Assembly (NCBI GenBank): GCA_036652055.1 | Contig: JAVVWP010000009.1 | Coordinates: forward strand, 1-58,714 | Reading direction: 5' to 3' | DNA from: Fimenecus sp036652055 | GTDB lineage: Bacteria; Bacillota; Clostridia; Oscillospirales; Acutalibacteraceae | DNA: 58,714 nt | In this document: positions 8,707-17,647 of the stretch, piece by piece | Layout: each line of letters starts with the position of its first letter | How positions within the stretch are numbered: the stretch's first letter is position 1 | Notes under the pieces: model-generated | Seen by the model: only the letters and a program-made list of their open reading frames with translations | Told to the model about the DNA's origin: nothing | Database searches by the model: none | Translations under genes and position numbers: made by a program

Positions 8707-11082
8707 CTATTTTAGCTCTGCAATTGTAACGCCTTCTTCGCCCTCACCGTAAACTCCTGTTCTGAATGTTTTGATGTTTGGGTGCTTTTTTAGGTGCGTC
8801 TGAATGCCTTTTCTTAGAACTCCTGTTCCCTTGCCATGCACAATAGTAATTTCATTTAAACCCGTGCGAAGTACACTATCAATGAAAAGGTCTAATTTCC
8901 AAATAGCTTCTTCGGTCTTAAGCCCTCTAAGGTCAACACTCGTATGTGCTGTTTTTAGTAATTCGCTTTTTACCGTTCTACCATATATTTTGGTGTCTTT
9001 AGTTTTCTTTTCACCTATTAGCCTTAAATCGGATTTTTGAACTTTCATTTTCATTATTCCTGCTTGAACTTCGATATTGCCTTTATTGTCAGCAAGAGAA
9101 ATTATTGTGGCATTCGTTCCAAGCCCTTTAACGAAAACTGTATCACCAAGCTTTAATTCCCGTGGGAGAACATAGTTTTCATCATCAAAATTATTTAGAT
9201 TATCGGCGGTTAAATCGTCAATATCATTAAGGTGCTGCTTCATTGCGGCTTTAGCTTTTCTTGCCATTTCAGCAATGTTTTTTTCTTTTGTTTGCTCTTT
9301 TTTTAGCATATCGATTTCAAGCAGAAGTGAGTTTGCGGCTCGTTTTGCATTTTCAACTATGCGACCTGCCTCACCTTTTGCAAGCTCTATTTCTTTTTCT
9401 GCCTTTTTTGTGGCATCTTCTAATTTCTTTTCGGCACTTTTTTTAATCTCGTCAATTTCATCTTGCATTTGCTGTGTTTTATCTTTTTCATTTTCCATTT
9501 GTCGACGAGTATTTTCAAGAGTTTCGACCACATCTTCAAAGCGTGTACTTTCAGCGGAAATGAATTTTTGTGCATTGACTATCACCGCTGCTGAAAGCCC
9601 AAGTTTTTCTGAAATTGCAAACGCATTTGAACGCCCTGGAATTCCTGTTAAAAGCTTATAAGTCGGTCTTAGCGTTTCAACATTAAATTCGCAAGAGGCA
9701 TTTTCAACTCTTTTTGTATTGAGTGCATATTCTTTAAGTTCTGAATAATGGGTGGTAGCTGCTATTTTAGTTCCCTTTTGGCGAAGCTCCTCAAGGATTG
9801 CAACAGCTAATGCAGCACCCTCAACAGGATCTGTTCCCGCACCTAATTCATCAATCAGCACAAGAGTATTGCTATTTGTTTCATTGATAATTGAAACGAT
9901 ATTCGTCATATGAGCAGAAAAAGTTGAAAGCGACTGCTCTATGCTTTGCTCCTCACCTATATCTGCAAGGACTTTATCAAAAACAGCTATTTTGCTATTA
10001 TCAGATGCAGGAATAAAAAGCCCACATTCAGCCATAAGAGTTAAAAGACCTATTGTTTTAATTGATACAGTCTTTCCGCCCGTGTTTGGCCCTGTTATTA
10101 CAAGAGAGTCAAAGTTTTCACCAATTTTAACATCAATCGGAACTGCTGAACTTATACTAAGCAGCGGATGTCTTGCTTTTTTTAGCTCGATTACTCCCCT
10201 GCTATTAATTATTGGCATACTTGCTTTCATTTTATATGCTAAATTTGCTTTTGAGAATATTAGGTTTAATTCAACTGAGCTTTCATAGCTAACTTTAATT
10301 GTATCGGCAAATGTTCCTGTTTCAACCGACAAATCAAATAAAATGCGTTCTATTTCATCTCGCTCTTTGCTTTCAAGAACCTTTATTTCATTGTTTGCCT
10401 CAACTACCGCAGATGGCTCGATAAACACTGTTGCTCCGCTACCTGAAGTGTCGTGAACCATTCCCGAAATATCAGAACGATGTTCACTTTTTACAGGAAC
10501 TACAAATCTTCCGTTTCTTTGAGTTACTATTGCATCTTGCAAACTGTTTTTATAAGTGGGAGAACGCAAAAGCTTATCAAGCTGCTCTCTTATTCTCACC
10601 TCTTGTGACTTCATTTTTCGCCTTATTGTTTTAAGCTCAGGCGAAGCATTGTCAGAAATTTCTGTGTCTGATATTATTGCATTATTTATTTTGTCTTCAA
10701 GATATTTATTAGGATAAAGAGAACCTAAAAGGTCATCAATTGCTGTTTCTATTCCACTGCATTTTTCATGCCACGAGGTTATTCCTCTAATTGCTCTTAG
10801 CAGTGAAGAAATGTCTAAAAGCTCACGCATTGACAGCGTTCCGCCAGCCCCTGCACGGCTTAAAGAATTGTTGACATTCTTCATTCCGCCAAAAGATGGC
10901 GCTCCGAATTTAGCTATAAGAACATAGGCACTTTCAGTTTGTGCTAAAAGCGTTTGAACCTCGAAAAAGTCATTCGACGGCATAAGCTCTTCTGCCATTC
11001 GAGCAGCATCTTCGCAGGCGGTAAGCTCTGAAAGCCCTATTAAAATTTTGTCAAGCTCTAAAACTTTATAATTTTTATTCAT
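8707..11082 (-). CDS. mutS2: Endonuclease/ATPase MutS2 (ribosome rescue and recombination control)
   Basis: A 791-residue MutS2, full length for the family. Domains in order: core/lever region (1-300), MutS-type ATPase with Walker A GPNTGGKT (331-338) and Walker B LVLIDELGAGTDP (407-419), a long coiled coil (about 510-615), a KOW-like segment (about 645-690) and a C-terminal Smr domain (715-791) with the HGKGTG motif (749-754). MutS2 proteins have been linked to suppression of homologous recombination and, in Bacillus, to splitting of collided ribosomes. It does not take part in classical mismatch repair. It starts after an AAGGTAAAAGGT ribosome site, 19 bases downstream of the GH35 gene, and may be read from that gene's promoter. 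Confidence 0.97.
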   Translation of the reverse strand: MNKNYKVLELDKILIGLSELTACEDAARMAEELMPSNDFFEVQTLLAQTESAYVLIAKFGAPSFGGMKNVNNSLSRAGAGGTLSMRELLDISSLLRAIRGITSWHEKCSGIETAIDDLLGSLYPNKYLEDKINNAIISDTEISDNASPELKTIRRKMKSQEVRIREQLDKLLRSPTYKNSLQDAIVTQRNGRFVVPVKSEHRSDISGMVHDTSGSGATVFIEPSAVVEANNEIKVLESKERDEIERILFDLSVETGTFADTIKVSYESSVELNLIFSKANLAYKMKASMPIINSRGVIELKKARHPLLSISSAVPIDVKIGENFDSLVITGPNTGGKTVSIKTIGLLTLMAECGLFIPASDNSKIAVFDKVLADIGEEQSIEQSLSTFSAHMTNIVSIINETNSNTLVLIDELGAGTDPVEGAALAVAILEELRQKGTKIAATTHYSELKEYALNTKRVENASCEFNVETLRPTYKLLTGIPGRSNAFAISEKLGLSAAVIVNAQKFISAESTRFEDVVETLENTRRQMENEKDKTQQMQDEIDEIKKSAEKKLEDATKKAEKEIELAKGEAGRIVENAKRAANSLLLEIDMLKKEQTKEKNIAEMARKAKAAMKQHLNDIDDLTADNLNNFDDENYVLPRELKLGDTVFVKGLGTNATIISLADNKGNIEVQAGIMKMKVQKSDLRLIGEKKTKDTKIYGRTVKSELLKTAHTSVDLRGLKTEEAIWKLDLFIDSVLRTGLNEITIVHGKGTGVLRKGIQTHLKKHPNIKTFRTGVYGEGEEGVTIAELK

Positions 11083-11101
11083 ACCTTTTACCTTTTTTTA
11101 T

Positions 11102-12868
11102 TTATCCCAAGTCAGGTTTATCATCAATTATTACATTTGGATTTTTTATGTCTTCAAGCTCTAAAATTACTATTTCATTAGTTTCTTTTAGCAATGAGCC
11201 AGGCAAATATAATGCCATTTGAGGACCTATTTCCCAGTATCTGCCGAGATTAAATCCATTTACAAAGACATAACCTTTTGTGAAATTATTCATATGGACA
11301 AAACACTCTTTGCCCTCTTGTGCCTTGAATTCGCCCTTATAGAAAAGCGGAAATTCATTGTCAGAATTATTATATTTCAATTTTTCAATATTATCAAGTG
11401 GTAATGTTATAACATTGAAATTTGAAAGCTCTTGATAATTAATTCTAACCCCTCTAATTCCTTTTCTGTCGCAAAGAGAAGGGCCATAATTAACTCTACC
11501 CATTGCATCGACAAGAACGCCTATTTTACTATCGCTCAAATCTTTTAATGTTATAAAGCTATCTTTTTCATATTTTCTTTTTTTGAAAAGGCTTTTTTTC
11601 TCTGAAATCATTTTTCGCTGAAGCGTTGCCACTTTTTCATCGTTTACATATAAATATGCCCTATCGTGAATATCTGATACTTTGATTTTCTTTTCGTTAT
11701 ATTTACCCTCTAATTTTGTTTCATAATAAATCATACCGAAATTTTGACCATAATATTCCATAGTTTCAGGTAGTGGGCTATAATGCCTTTCGCCTATGTT
11801 ATCTAAGTTTTTCATTAATGAAGCAGTTTCTATAAGGGGAACACTACCTATATTTTGAAATGAAACTGTATTTGGAAGTTCGTCTAATTTTAGCCCTTGT
11901 TTATCGTGCATTAGCTTTCTGACAGCGTGATAAGCAGGCGTATAATCGCCCCACTCTGTTAGCAAAGCACAATAGTCATAGCTTGTAACCGTTGGCTGAT
12001 AAAAATCAGTGCAGTTTGCACCCGCATTAAATCCAAAATTAGTGCCACCGTGAAACATATAAAAATTAAAGCTTGCATCTTGTTCAAAAAAGCCATTAAT
12101 CTCGTGTAGAATGCTTTGATAACCTCTTGTGTGATGTTTTTCTCCAAAATGGTCGAACCAACCGCACCAAAATTCAGCACACATTTTTGGCTGTTTTTCT
12201 TCAAATCTATTAAGGTATTTGAATGCACTTCGAGAACCCGAACCAAAATTCAGCATTTTTATTATGTTGGGAAGTGTTCCGCCTGAAAGCATAGTATGAG
12301 TAGGCCCATCTGATGTGAACATCAAAACATTGCACCCACAATCAATCATAAGCTTTTCTACAAAGCGTAAATATTCCTTATCATTGCCATAACTGCCATA
12401 TTCATTTTCAACCTGCATTGCTATTATATTTCCGCCATTTGTAATTTGCATTGGCTCAATATATTTGAAAAGCTCTGTATAAAAGCCTTTAACGCAGTCT
12501 AAATAATCGGGATAGTTACATCTTATTTGCATATTTTTATCTTTTAAAAGCCAGGCTGGCAATCCGCCAAAATCCCACTCAGCACATATATATGGGCCAG
12601 GGCGAACAATTGCGTAAAGCCCCTGCCTTTGTGCCTCTTTTAAAAACTCTGCAATATCAAGCATACCCGAAAAATCAAACTCGCCTTTTTGTGGCTCGTG
12701 CAAATTCCAGCATACATAAGTTTCAACGGTATTAAATCCCGCTAATTTTAGCTTTTTTAGCCTGTCTGCCCAATATTCTGGTCTTGTTCTAAAGTAATGA
12801 ATAGTGCCTGAATATATGTTGAATTTTTTGCCATCTAATTCAAAATTCTCGCAATTAACTTTAAGCAT
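11102..12868 (-). CDS. Glycoside hydrolase family 35 beta-galactosidase
   Basis: A 588-residue GH35 enzyme that would hydrolyse terminal beta-galactosides. The (beta/alpha)8 barrel fills about residues 1-320. The acid/base is E156 in VENEYGSYG, and the nucleophile is E232 in CAEFWCGWFDHFG. Other family signatures are IHYFRTRPEYWADRL (23-37), RPGPYICAEWDFGGLP (89-104) and MFHGGTNFGF. The C-terminal beta domains end in the usual jelly-roll motif (KGYVFVNGFNLGRYWEIGP). There is no signal peptide, so it should be cytoplasmic and act on imported oligosaccharides. A TTGACA/TAATAT promoter lies just upstream, so it can be expressed apart from the genes before it. A second GH35 lies at 35431-37209. 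Confidence 0.95.
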   Translation of the reverse strand: MLKVNCENFELDGKKFNIYSGTIHYFRTRPEYWADRLKKLKLAGFNTVETYVCWNLHEPQKGEFDFSGMLDIAEFLKEAQRQGLYAIVRPGPYICAEWDFGGLPAWLLKDKNMQIRCNYPDYLDCVKGFYTELFKYIEPMQITNGGNIIAMQVENEYGSYGNDKEYLRFVEKLMIDCGCNVLMFTSDGPTHTMLSGGTLPNIIKMLNFGSGSRSAFKYLNRFEEKQPKMCAEFWCGWFDHFGEKHHTRGYQSILHEINGFFEQDASFNFYMFHGGTNFGFNAGANCTDFYQPTVTSYDYCALLTEWGDYTPAYHAVRKLMHDKQGLKLDELPNTVSFQNIGSVPLIETASLMKNLDNIGERHYSPLPETMEYYGQNFGMIYYETKLEGKYNEKKIKVSDIHDRAYLYVNDEKVATLQRKMISEKKSLFKKRKYEKDSFITLKDLSDSKIGVLVDAMGRVNYGPSLCDRKGIRGVRINYQELSNFNVITLPLDNIEKLKYNNSDNEFPLFYKGEFKAQEGKECFVHMNNFTKGYVFVNGFNLGRYWEIGPQMALYLPGSLLKETNEIVILELEDIKNPNVIIDDKPDLG

Positions 12869-12905
12869 TTTTAATTACCTATCCTTTTAATTTTGTCTTA
12901 GTAAC

Positions 12906-12934
12906 ATATTATTATAAAGTTAGCTTATTGTCAA
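12906..12934 (-). promoter_or_regulatory. Sigma-A promoter for the GH35-mutS2 pair
   Basis: On the minus strand: -35 TTGACA (12929-12934), 17-base spacer, -10 TAATAT (12906-12911). It lies in the 69-base gap after the GH29 gene, and the GH35 start follows with a good AGGATAGGT ribosome site. Confidence 0.75.
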
Positions 12935-12937
12935 TGT

Positions 12938-14485
12938 TTATAGGGCTTTATTTTTTTTGTTTTCTCTGTCAACAAATTTTTGATAATTGAGCTGTTGAAC
13001 TTTGATTTTAGCTTTTTTTAACATTGGTTCGTGGAGTTTCTTTCCATCTGTTTCAAAAACTGAAATCTGCTCAATATATGGTTTATGCCTGCACTCGTCA
13101 ATTGTTATTACAATTCCATCGGCTAAAATTGGCTTTTTAAATAATGCAATTCGTGAAAATCCAACCGTTGTACCATTATATACAAGAGTTTGAACTCCAT
13201 CTATAAAGGCAAAAATCGAAAACTTTTCAATGCGTTGAGAAAAGCGTGTATCCTCAACTAATTTGACTTTATCGATATTTGTTCTCTTTTTGAAATCCAT
13301 AATTATTATGTATTTTTCTTGTTCATCGAGCGGAGTGTAATAATTCTTTTTGTCTTTTGTTTCTTCTATGATATTTTCATTTAAAACATTAGAAATATTG
13401 CAACCTTTTTCAAACGCATTTGCTCTTAGCTGTTTTATTTTTACCTTATTTTTGAATGCACTTTTTATCCTTTTTGAAAATTCATTAAGCCTTTTTACAT
13501 CTGCTTTATTTATAAGCCCTTGCCTGTCGGGAGGAATGTTTAAAAGAAGCAGGCTGTTTCCACCAACTGCATTATAATAGATATTTAATAGGTTGCTGAC
13601 GCTTCTAACCATTAAGTCCTGCGATTTGTGATAAAACCAACCCGGTCGAATAGAAACATCAACCTCGGCAGGATACCAAATAAAGTTTTCAAATCCGCTT
13701 AAAAAGTCACGACTACCAAGGTCTGACGCAACAATGTCGGAGCCTCTTTTTGCAAATTCGCCATCATCAGCTTGCTGTGAATTTCTTTCGATTGTCTGAA
13801 GGTCAAACGAGAACGCAGGAACAACATTCCATTCGCTTTCTCTTGCAAAGCCACCCTCGTTGCCTACCCAACGAATATCAGGGCCACAGTTGCTGATTAA
13901 TGCGTTTGGCTGAAGTTTTCTTATAAGTGCAAAATATCTTTCAAAATCATAGACCTGCTTTTCCTTGCCGTCCATATACGAGCCACAAGCACCATCTAAC
14001 CAAACATATGAAATATCACCGTACTGTGTTAATAATTCGGTTAACTGCTCAACATAAACATCGTTATATTGGGGAGTTGCATAATCTTTATGGTTTCTAT
14101 CCCACGGCGAAAGATAAACGCCAAACTTCATTCCGTATTTTTTGCAAGAATTAGCAACTTCACGAACAACATCGCCTTTTCCGTTTTTATATGGACTGTT
14201 TTTAACAGAATAATCTGTTGTTTTTGTTTGCCACATACAAAATCCATCGTGATGTTTTGCTGTGAATATTATAGATTTTGCACCTGTGTTTTTTATTGTT
14301 TCTACCCACTGGTCAGTATTTTGCCTTGTTGGATTAAACATAGACGCTGGCACCTTGCCATCGCCCCACTCTTTGCCTGTGAAAGTGTTTAATCCATAAT
14401 GAATGAAAACATTAAAGCCATCTCGTTGTACCTCAATTTGACGCTCTGACGGGACAATAGATGTGTATAGGTCAAGTCTATCCAT
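12938..14485 (-). CDS. Glycoside hydrolase family 29 alpha-L-fucosidase
   Basis: A 515-residue GH29 enzyme that would release terminal L-fucose, for example from host mucin or milk-type glycans. The catalytic barrel shows NVFIHYGLNTFTGKEWG (25-41), the KHHDGFCMW block (77-85), FGVYLSPWDRN (121-131) and the nucleophile D164 in YVWLDGACG. The C-terminal half is a beta-sandwich. No signal peptide is present, so it probably acts inside the cell. The gene follows the phosphoesterase gene by 11 bases with a strong AAAGGAG site, so the two are co-transcribed. The acid/base residue varies in GH29 and could not be picked with confidence. No fucose catabolic genes lie in the window. Confidence 0.93.
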   Translation of the reverse strand: MDRLDLYTSIVPSERQIEVQRDGFNVFIHYGLNTFTGKEWGDGKVPASMFNPTRQNTDQWVETIKNTGAKSIIFTAKHHDGFCMWQTKTTDYSVKNSPYKNGKGDVVREVANSCKKYGMKFGVYLSPWDRNHKDYATPQYNDVYVEQLTELLTQYGDISYVWLDGACGSYMDGKEKQVYDFERYFALIRKLQPNALISNCGPDIRWVGNEGGFARESEWNVVPAFSFDLQTIERNSQQADDGEFAKRGSDIVASDLGSRDFLSGFENFIWYPAEVDVSIRPGWFYHKSQDLMVRSVSNLLNIYYNAVGGNSLLLLNIPPDRQGLINKADVKRLNEFSKRIKSAFKNKVKIKQLRANAFEKGCNISNVLNENIIEETKDKKNYYTPLDEQEKYIIIMDFKKRTNIDKVKLVEDTRFSQRIEKFSIFAFIDGVQTLVYNGTTVGFSRIALFKKPILADGIVITIDECRHKPYIEQISVFETDGKKLHEPMLKKAKIKVQQLNYQKFVDRENKKNKAL

Positions 14486-14496
14486 AAAATTCTCCT

Positions 14497-15540
14497 TTAA
14501 TCAACACAAAAAATATGTTCTATATTGATTTTGTCGCCAATCGTAATAAGCGTTCCGCCATTAAGGGTATCATCATTATAGCATCTGTCGCCTGTTTTAA
14601 GCCCATAGCTTAATCTTATGCCATCATAAAGAACTGAATAGCTGTTTACATGGTCATGACCTGAAAAGACATATTTTGTACTTTCCATATCTTTTAAAAC
14701 ATTGAAAAATCCTGAATTAACAGGTGGACAGCATTCGCCCTCGTTCTTTTTGCCAAAGCCAATTTTCTCGTCAAATCCGCTTTTTTCCCACATTTCATAT
14801 GCTGTTTTATATTCGGGAAGCGGAATATGCTGGAATACCATTGACGGAACTATTTGATTTTGATTAAGCTCTTTTATGCCATTTACTGCCCACTTATACC
14901 AAGACATTTGGCTTTCATAAATGAAATCATATCCCTTTTTGTCTTCATATTGACGCATTGAATGGCTATCAAGCATAAATAGCGTTTGAATTGTTTTATC
15001 GTTTTCTTTGATATTGATTATGTAGTTTCCAATTCCGCCAATATTGCTTGGGCCTTTTTTGAAAATACAATACTCACTGTTTACATATTGGTCGCAAATC
15101 CAATTAATATTGGTTGTTCCCTCTGGATCGTGATTGCCATTAATTGGCGCCCACGGGATTTTAAAGCTGTCTAAAAACTTAACAATATCAAGCGTTGAAA
15201 ACTTTGTGAATGGAAGCCAAACAGTATCTCCTGTTAAAACAATAAGGTCTGGCTTTTGCCCTGTAATCAGCTTTTCGATAGTATCATAGGTCATTTTGCT
15301 TTGCCCAAAGCTATCAAGTAAATCACTAAGCTGAATGTCGGATAGAACTAAAATTTTAAAGTCTTTGTTTGGTGATTTTTCTATGGAAACCGCATAATCA
15401 TCAGTGTATTTTTGCGTCGAGAGCCAAAGCTCATTGTTTGCTTTTCCCCTAAGAGGAAATGCCAAAACTGCAAAATATAAAAGCACCGCTATTAAAAGAA
15501 CAGAAATTACAATAATTGCTATTTTTGTACCGTTTTTCAT
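14497..15540 (-). CDS. Membrane-anchored calcineurin-like metallophosphoesterase
   Basis: A 347-residue metallophosphoesterase with one N-terminal transmembrane helix (about residues 5-27), so the catalytic domain is probably outside the membrane. All metal-binding blocks are present in order: VLSDIQLSD, LTGDTVW, NGNHDPE, a QHIPLPEY histidine block and FSGHDHVNS. An upstream in-frame GTG at 15558 exists, but its own bases (GTGAAGGGG) form the ribosome site for ATG 15540, which is therefore the start. It follows the nucleoside permease genes by about 50 bases and is tightly linked to the GH29 gene. A surface nucleotidase or phosphatase role feeding the importer is plausible, but this is inference. 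Confidence 0.88.
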   Translation of the reverse strand: MKNGTKIAIIVISVLLIAVLLYFAVLAFPLRGKANNELWLSTQKYTDDYAVSIEKSPNKDFKILVLSDIQLSDLLDSFGQSKMTYDTIEKLITGQKPDLIVLTGDTVWLPFTKFSTLDIVKFLDSFKIPWAPINGNHDPEGTTNINWICDQYVNSEYCIFKKGPSNIGGIGNYIINIKENDKTIQTLFMLDSHSMRQYEDKKGYDFIYESQMSWYKWAVNGIKELNQNQIVPSMVFQHIPLPEYKTAYEMWEKSGFDEKIGFGKKNEGECCPPVNSGFFNVLKDMESTKYVFSGHDHVNSYSVLYDGIRLSYGLKTGDRCYNDDTLNGGTLITIGDKINIEHIFCVD

Positions 15541-15590
15541 AATTAAAATCCCCTTCACTTTAAAAAATAAATTGTTTTTATTGATAAAAA

Positions 15591-16547
15591 TTATCTTTCT
15601 TCTCTAAAATAATTTACTCCGCATGAGGCAGGAGAGGCCGCTGCTTTATTCTTTCTTATTGAGGTTACTACTAAAATTATTGCTGTTAATAAGAAGGGCA
15701 GCATTGAATAGACCGCTGTTGGAATTGTTATAATATCCGCCGGAACATAGTATCTAAGTGAACTGAATGCTCCAAAAACAAATGCTCCGATAATTGCTTT
15801 TGATGCTGACCAGCTTGAGAATATAACAAGTGCTACTGCAATCCAACCTGCACCATTGACAATTCCGTTTGGTTGCCAACTGCCATTTGCTGTAACAAGA
15901 GCCATATATGCTCCGCCAATTCCACAAATTCCACCGCCTATCATAATATTTATATATTTAAGCACGGTAACATTTATGCCAGCAGCATCTGCCGCTGCGG
16001 GATTTTCACCAATTGCTCTGACATTTAAGCCAACTTTTGTTTTTGTGTGATAGAACCATATAATTAATGAAATGGCTATTGCAAAATATACAAATGGATT
16101 GTGACCGAAAATAAGCTTTCCGATATATGGAATATCACTTAAAAATGGAATGTGGATTGCTTTTATTGAGTTCTTTAAGGCATCTGAAAGTACTGGTGCT
16201 GATCCTACTGAATTTGTCATTGCTTCGCCGAGCACCCTCGCAAGACCGATACCAAAAGTCGTGAGTGTAAGACCTGTAACATTTTGGTTTGCCTTTAATG
16301 TTACTGTTAAAAACGCATAAATCAATGCACAAATCAGCGATATGAAAAATGCTGAAATCACTGCTAAAACCGCATTGTTGGTTTGTAATGCAACATAAAA
16401 TCCTGCAAAAGCGCCCATCCACATCATACCTTCAACGCCGAGGTTAAGGCTTCCTGATTTTTGCGTTACTATTTCGCCGACTGTACCGAATAAAAGAGGC
16501 GTTGCGGCAACTATTGATGCATATAAAAAGTTTAAAAATGTATCCAT
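15591..16547 (-). CDS. ABC transporter permease, BMP/nucleoside family (NupQ-like)
   Basis: A 318-residue inner-membrane permease of the branched-chain/sugar-type superfamily (BPD_transp_2). It is the shorter of the two permeases in BMP-type nucleoside importers (NupQ/YufQ in Bacillus). It has about eight to ten helices with the family block EGMMWMGAFAGFY near residue 40, followed by GENPAAADAAGINV and a glycine-rich helix (GGGICGIGGAYMAL). It overlaps the other permease gene by one base. Together with the ATPase and the lipoprotein it forms a complete importer. Confidence 0.93.
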   Translation of the reverse strand: MDTFLNFLYASIVAATPLLFGTVGEIVTQKSGSLNLGVEGMMWMGAFAGFYVALQTNNAVLAVISAFFISLICALIYAFLTVTLKANQNVTGLTLTTFGIGLARVLGEAMTNSVGSAPVLSDALKNSIKAIHIPFLSDIPYIGKLIFGHNPFVYFAIAISLIIWFYHTKTKVGLNVRAIGENPAAADAAGINVTVLKYINIMIGGGICGIGGAYMALVTANGSWQPNGIVNGAGWIAVALVIFSSWSASKAIIGAFVFGAFSSLRYYVPADIITIPTAVYSMLPFLLTAIILVVTSIRKNKAAASPASCGVNYFREER

Positions 16548-17647
16548 TATTTGCTCGCCCCCTTCTTATTAAATACAAATCTATATCTAATGAAGAATTC
16601 GCTTCCTAAAACAAAAAATAAAATTATACTTTGAAGAACATCAGCAGCATAGCTTGAAAGACCGAGCTGCGACTGCATAAGACTGCTGCCCTTTTCAAGT
16701 ATTGAAAAAAGTGCTGAAACAAAGGCGATTACGAGCGGACTAAGCTGTGAAAGCCACGCAACGATTATTCCCGACCAACCAACTCCGCCTGTAACACCAA
16801 CGGTTAGCGTATTATCATAGCCTGTTGACTGAATCATTCCGACAAGACCACAGATTGCTCCGCTTATAAACATTGTTCTTATTACAATTTTTTTAACATT
16901 CATTCCTGCATAGCGTGCTGTTGCTTGACTTTCGCCAACAACGCTGATTTCATATCCTGATTTTGTGTATTTTAAATAAACAAAGCTTAGGATTATCACG
17001 ACTATTGCTATTATCCAGCCAATATGAATTCCAAAAACCTTTGGTAGAAGAACATTGCTACTATAAGCAGCTATACTCGCAAATCCTTTTGTTCCCTGCC
17101 ACGGGCCTGATTCTAAATAGTTTATTATATAGAGTGCGATATAGTTTAGCATCAATGTGAAAAGTGTTTCGTTTGTTCCAAATTTAACTTTAAAGAGTGC
17201 CGGAATAAGCGCCCAAATACCGCCTCCGACCATTCCTGCTATAAACATTAACGGTAAAAGTAAAAATCTTGGGATTTCAGGGTGGCAAACTGCAAAATAA
17301 CCTGCAAAGACTGCGCCCATCATTATTTGACCTTCTCCACCGATATTCCAAAACTTCATTTTAAATGCAAATGAAAGCCCGATTGACACCATTACAAGAG
17401 GTATCCACTTTATTATTGTAGCTTGAATTGCTGAAAACGGATTTCTCTTTCCGCCTATAAATGCACCTTTTATTATCAGCCAATATGCTTCAAACGGATT
17501 TTCACCCATAGCAGCTATGAAAAGTCCACCAACTACAATTGCCACAAGGAATGCACAAAGCCTTAATGCAAGTGCCTGTTTATTGTTTAATTCTTTTCGC
17601 TTTTCAATTCTTATTAGCTGCGTATGCTGTTTTATTGAATTAGTCAT
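16547..17647 (-). CDS. ABC transporter permease, BMP/nucleoside family (NupP-like)
   Basis: A 366-residue permease, the larger partner (NupP/YufP type), with a charged cytoplasmic N terminus (IEKRKELNNKQ) and about ten helices. The family blocks NIGGEGQIMMGAVFAGYF and GESQATARYAGMNV are present. A GTG at 17653 is in frame, but the AGGGAGGT ribosome site is spaced correctly for ATG 17647. The gene overlaps the end of the ATPase gene by eight bases, so the two are translationally coupled. Confidence 0.93.
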   Translation of the reverse strand: MTNSIKQHTQLIRIEKRKELNNKQALALRLCAFLVAIVVGGLFIAAMGENPFEAYWLIIKGAFIGGKRNPFSAIQATIIKWIPLVMVSIGLSFAFKMKFWNIGGEGQIMMGAVFAGYFAVCHPEIPRFLLLPLMFIAGMVGGGIWALIPALFKVKFGTNETLFTLMLNYIALYIINYLESGPWQGTKGFASIAAYSSNVLLPKVFGIHIGWIIAIVVIILSFVYLKYTKSGYEISVVGESQATARYAGMNVKKIVIRTMFISGAICGLVGMIQSTGYDNTLTVGVTGGVGWSGIIVAWLSQLSPLVIAFVSALFSILEKGSSLMQSQLGLSSYAADVLQSIILFFVLGSEFFIRYRFVFNKKGASK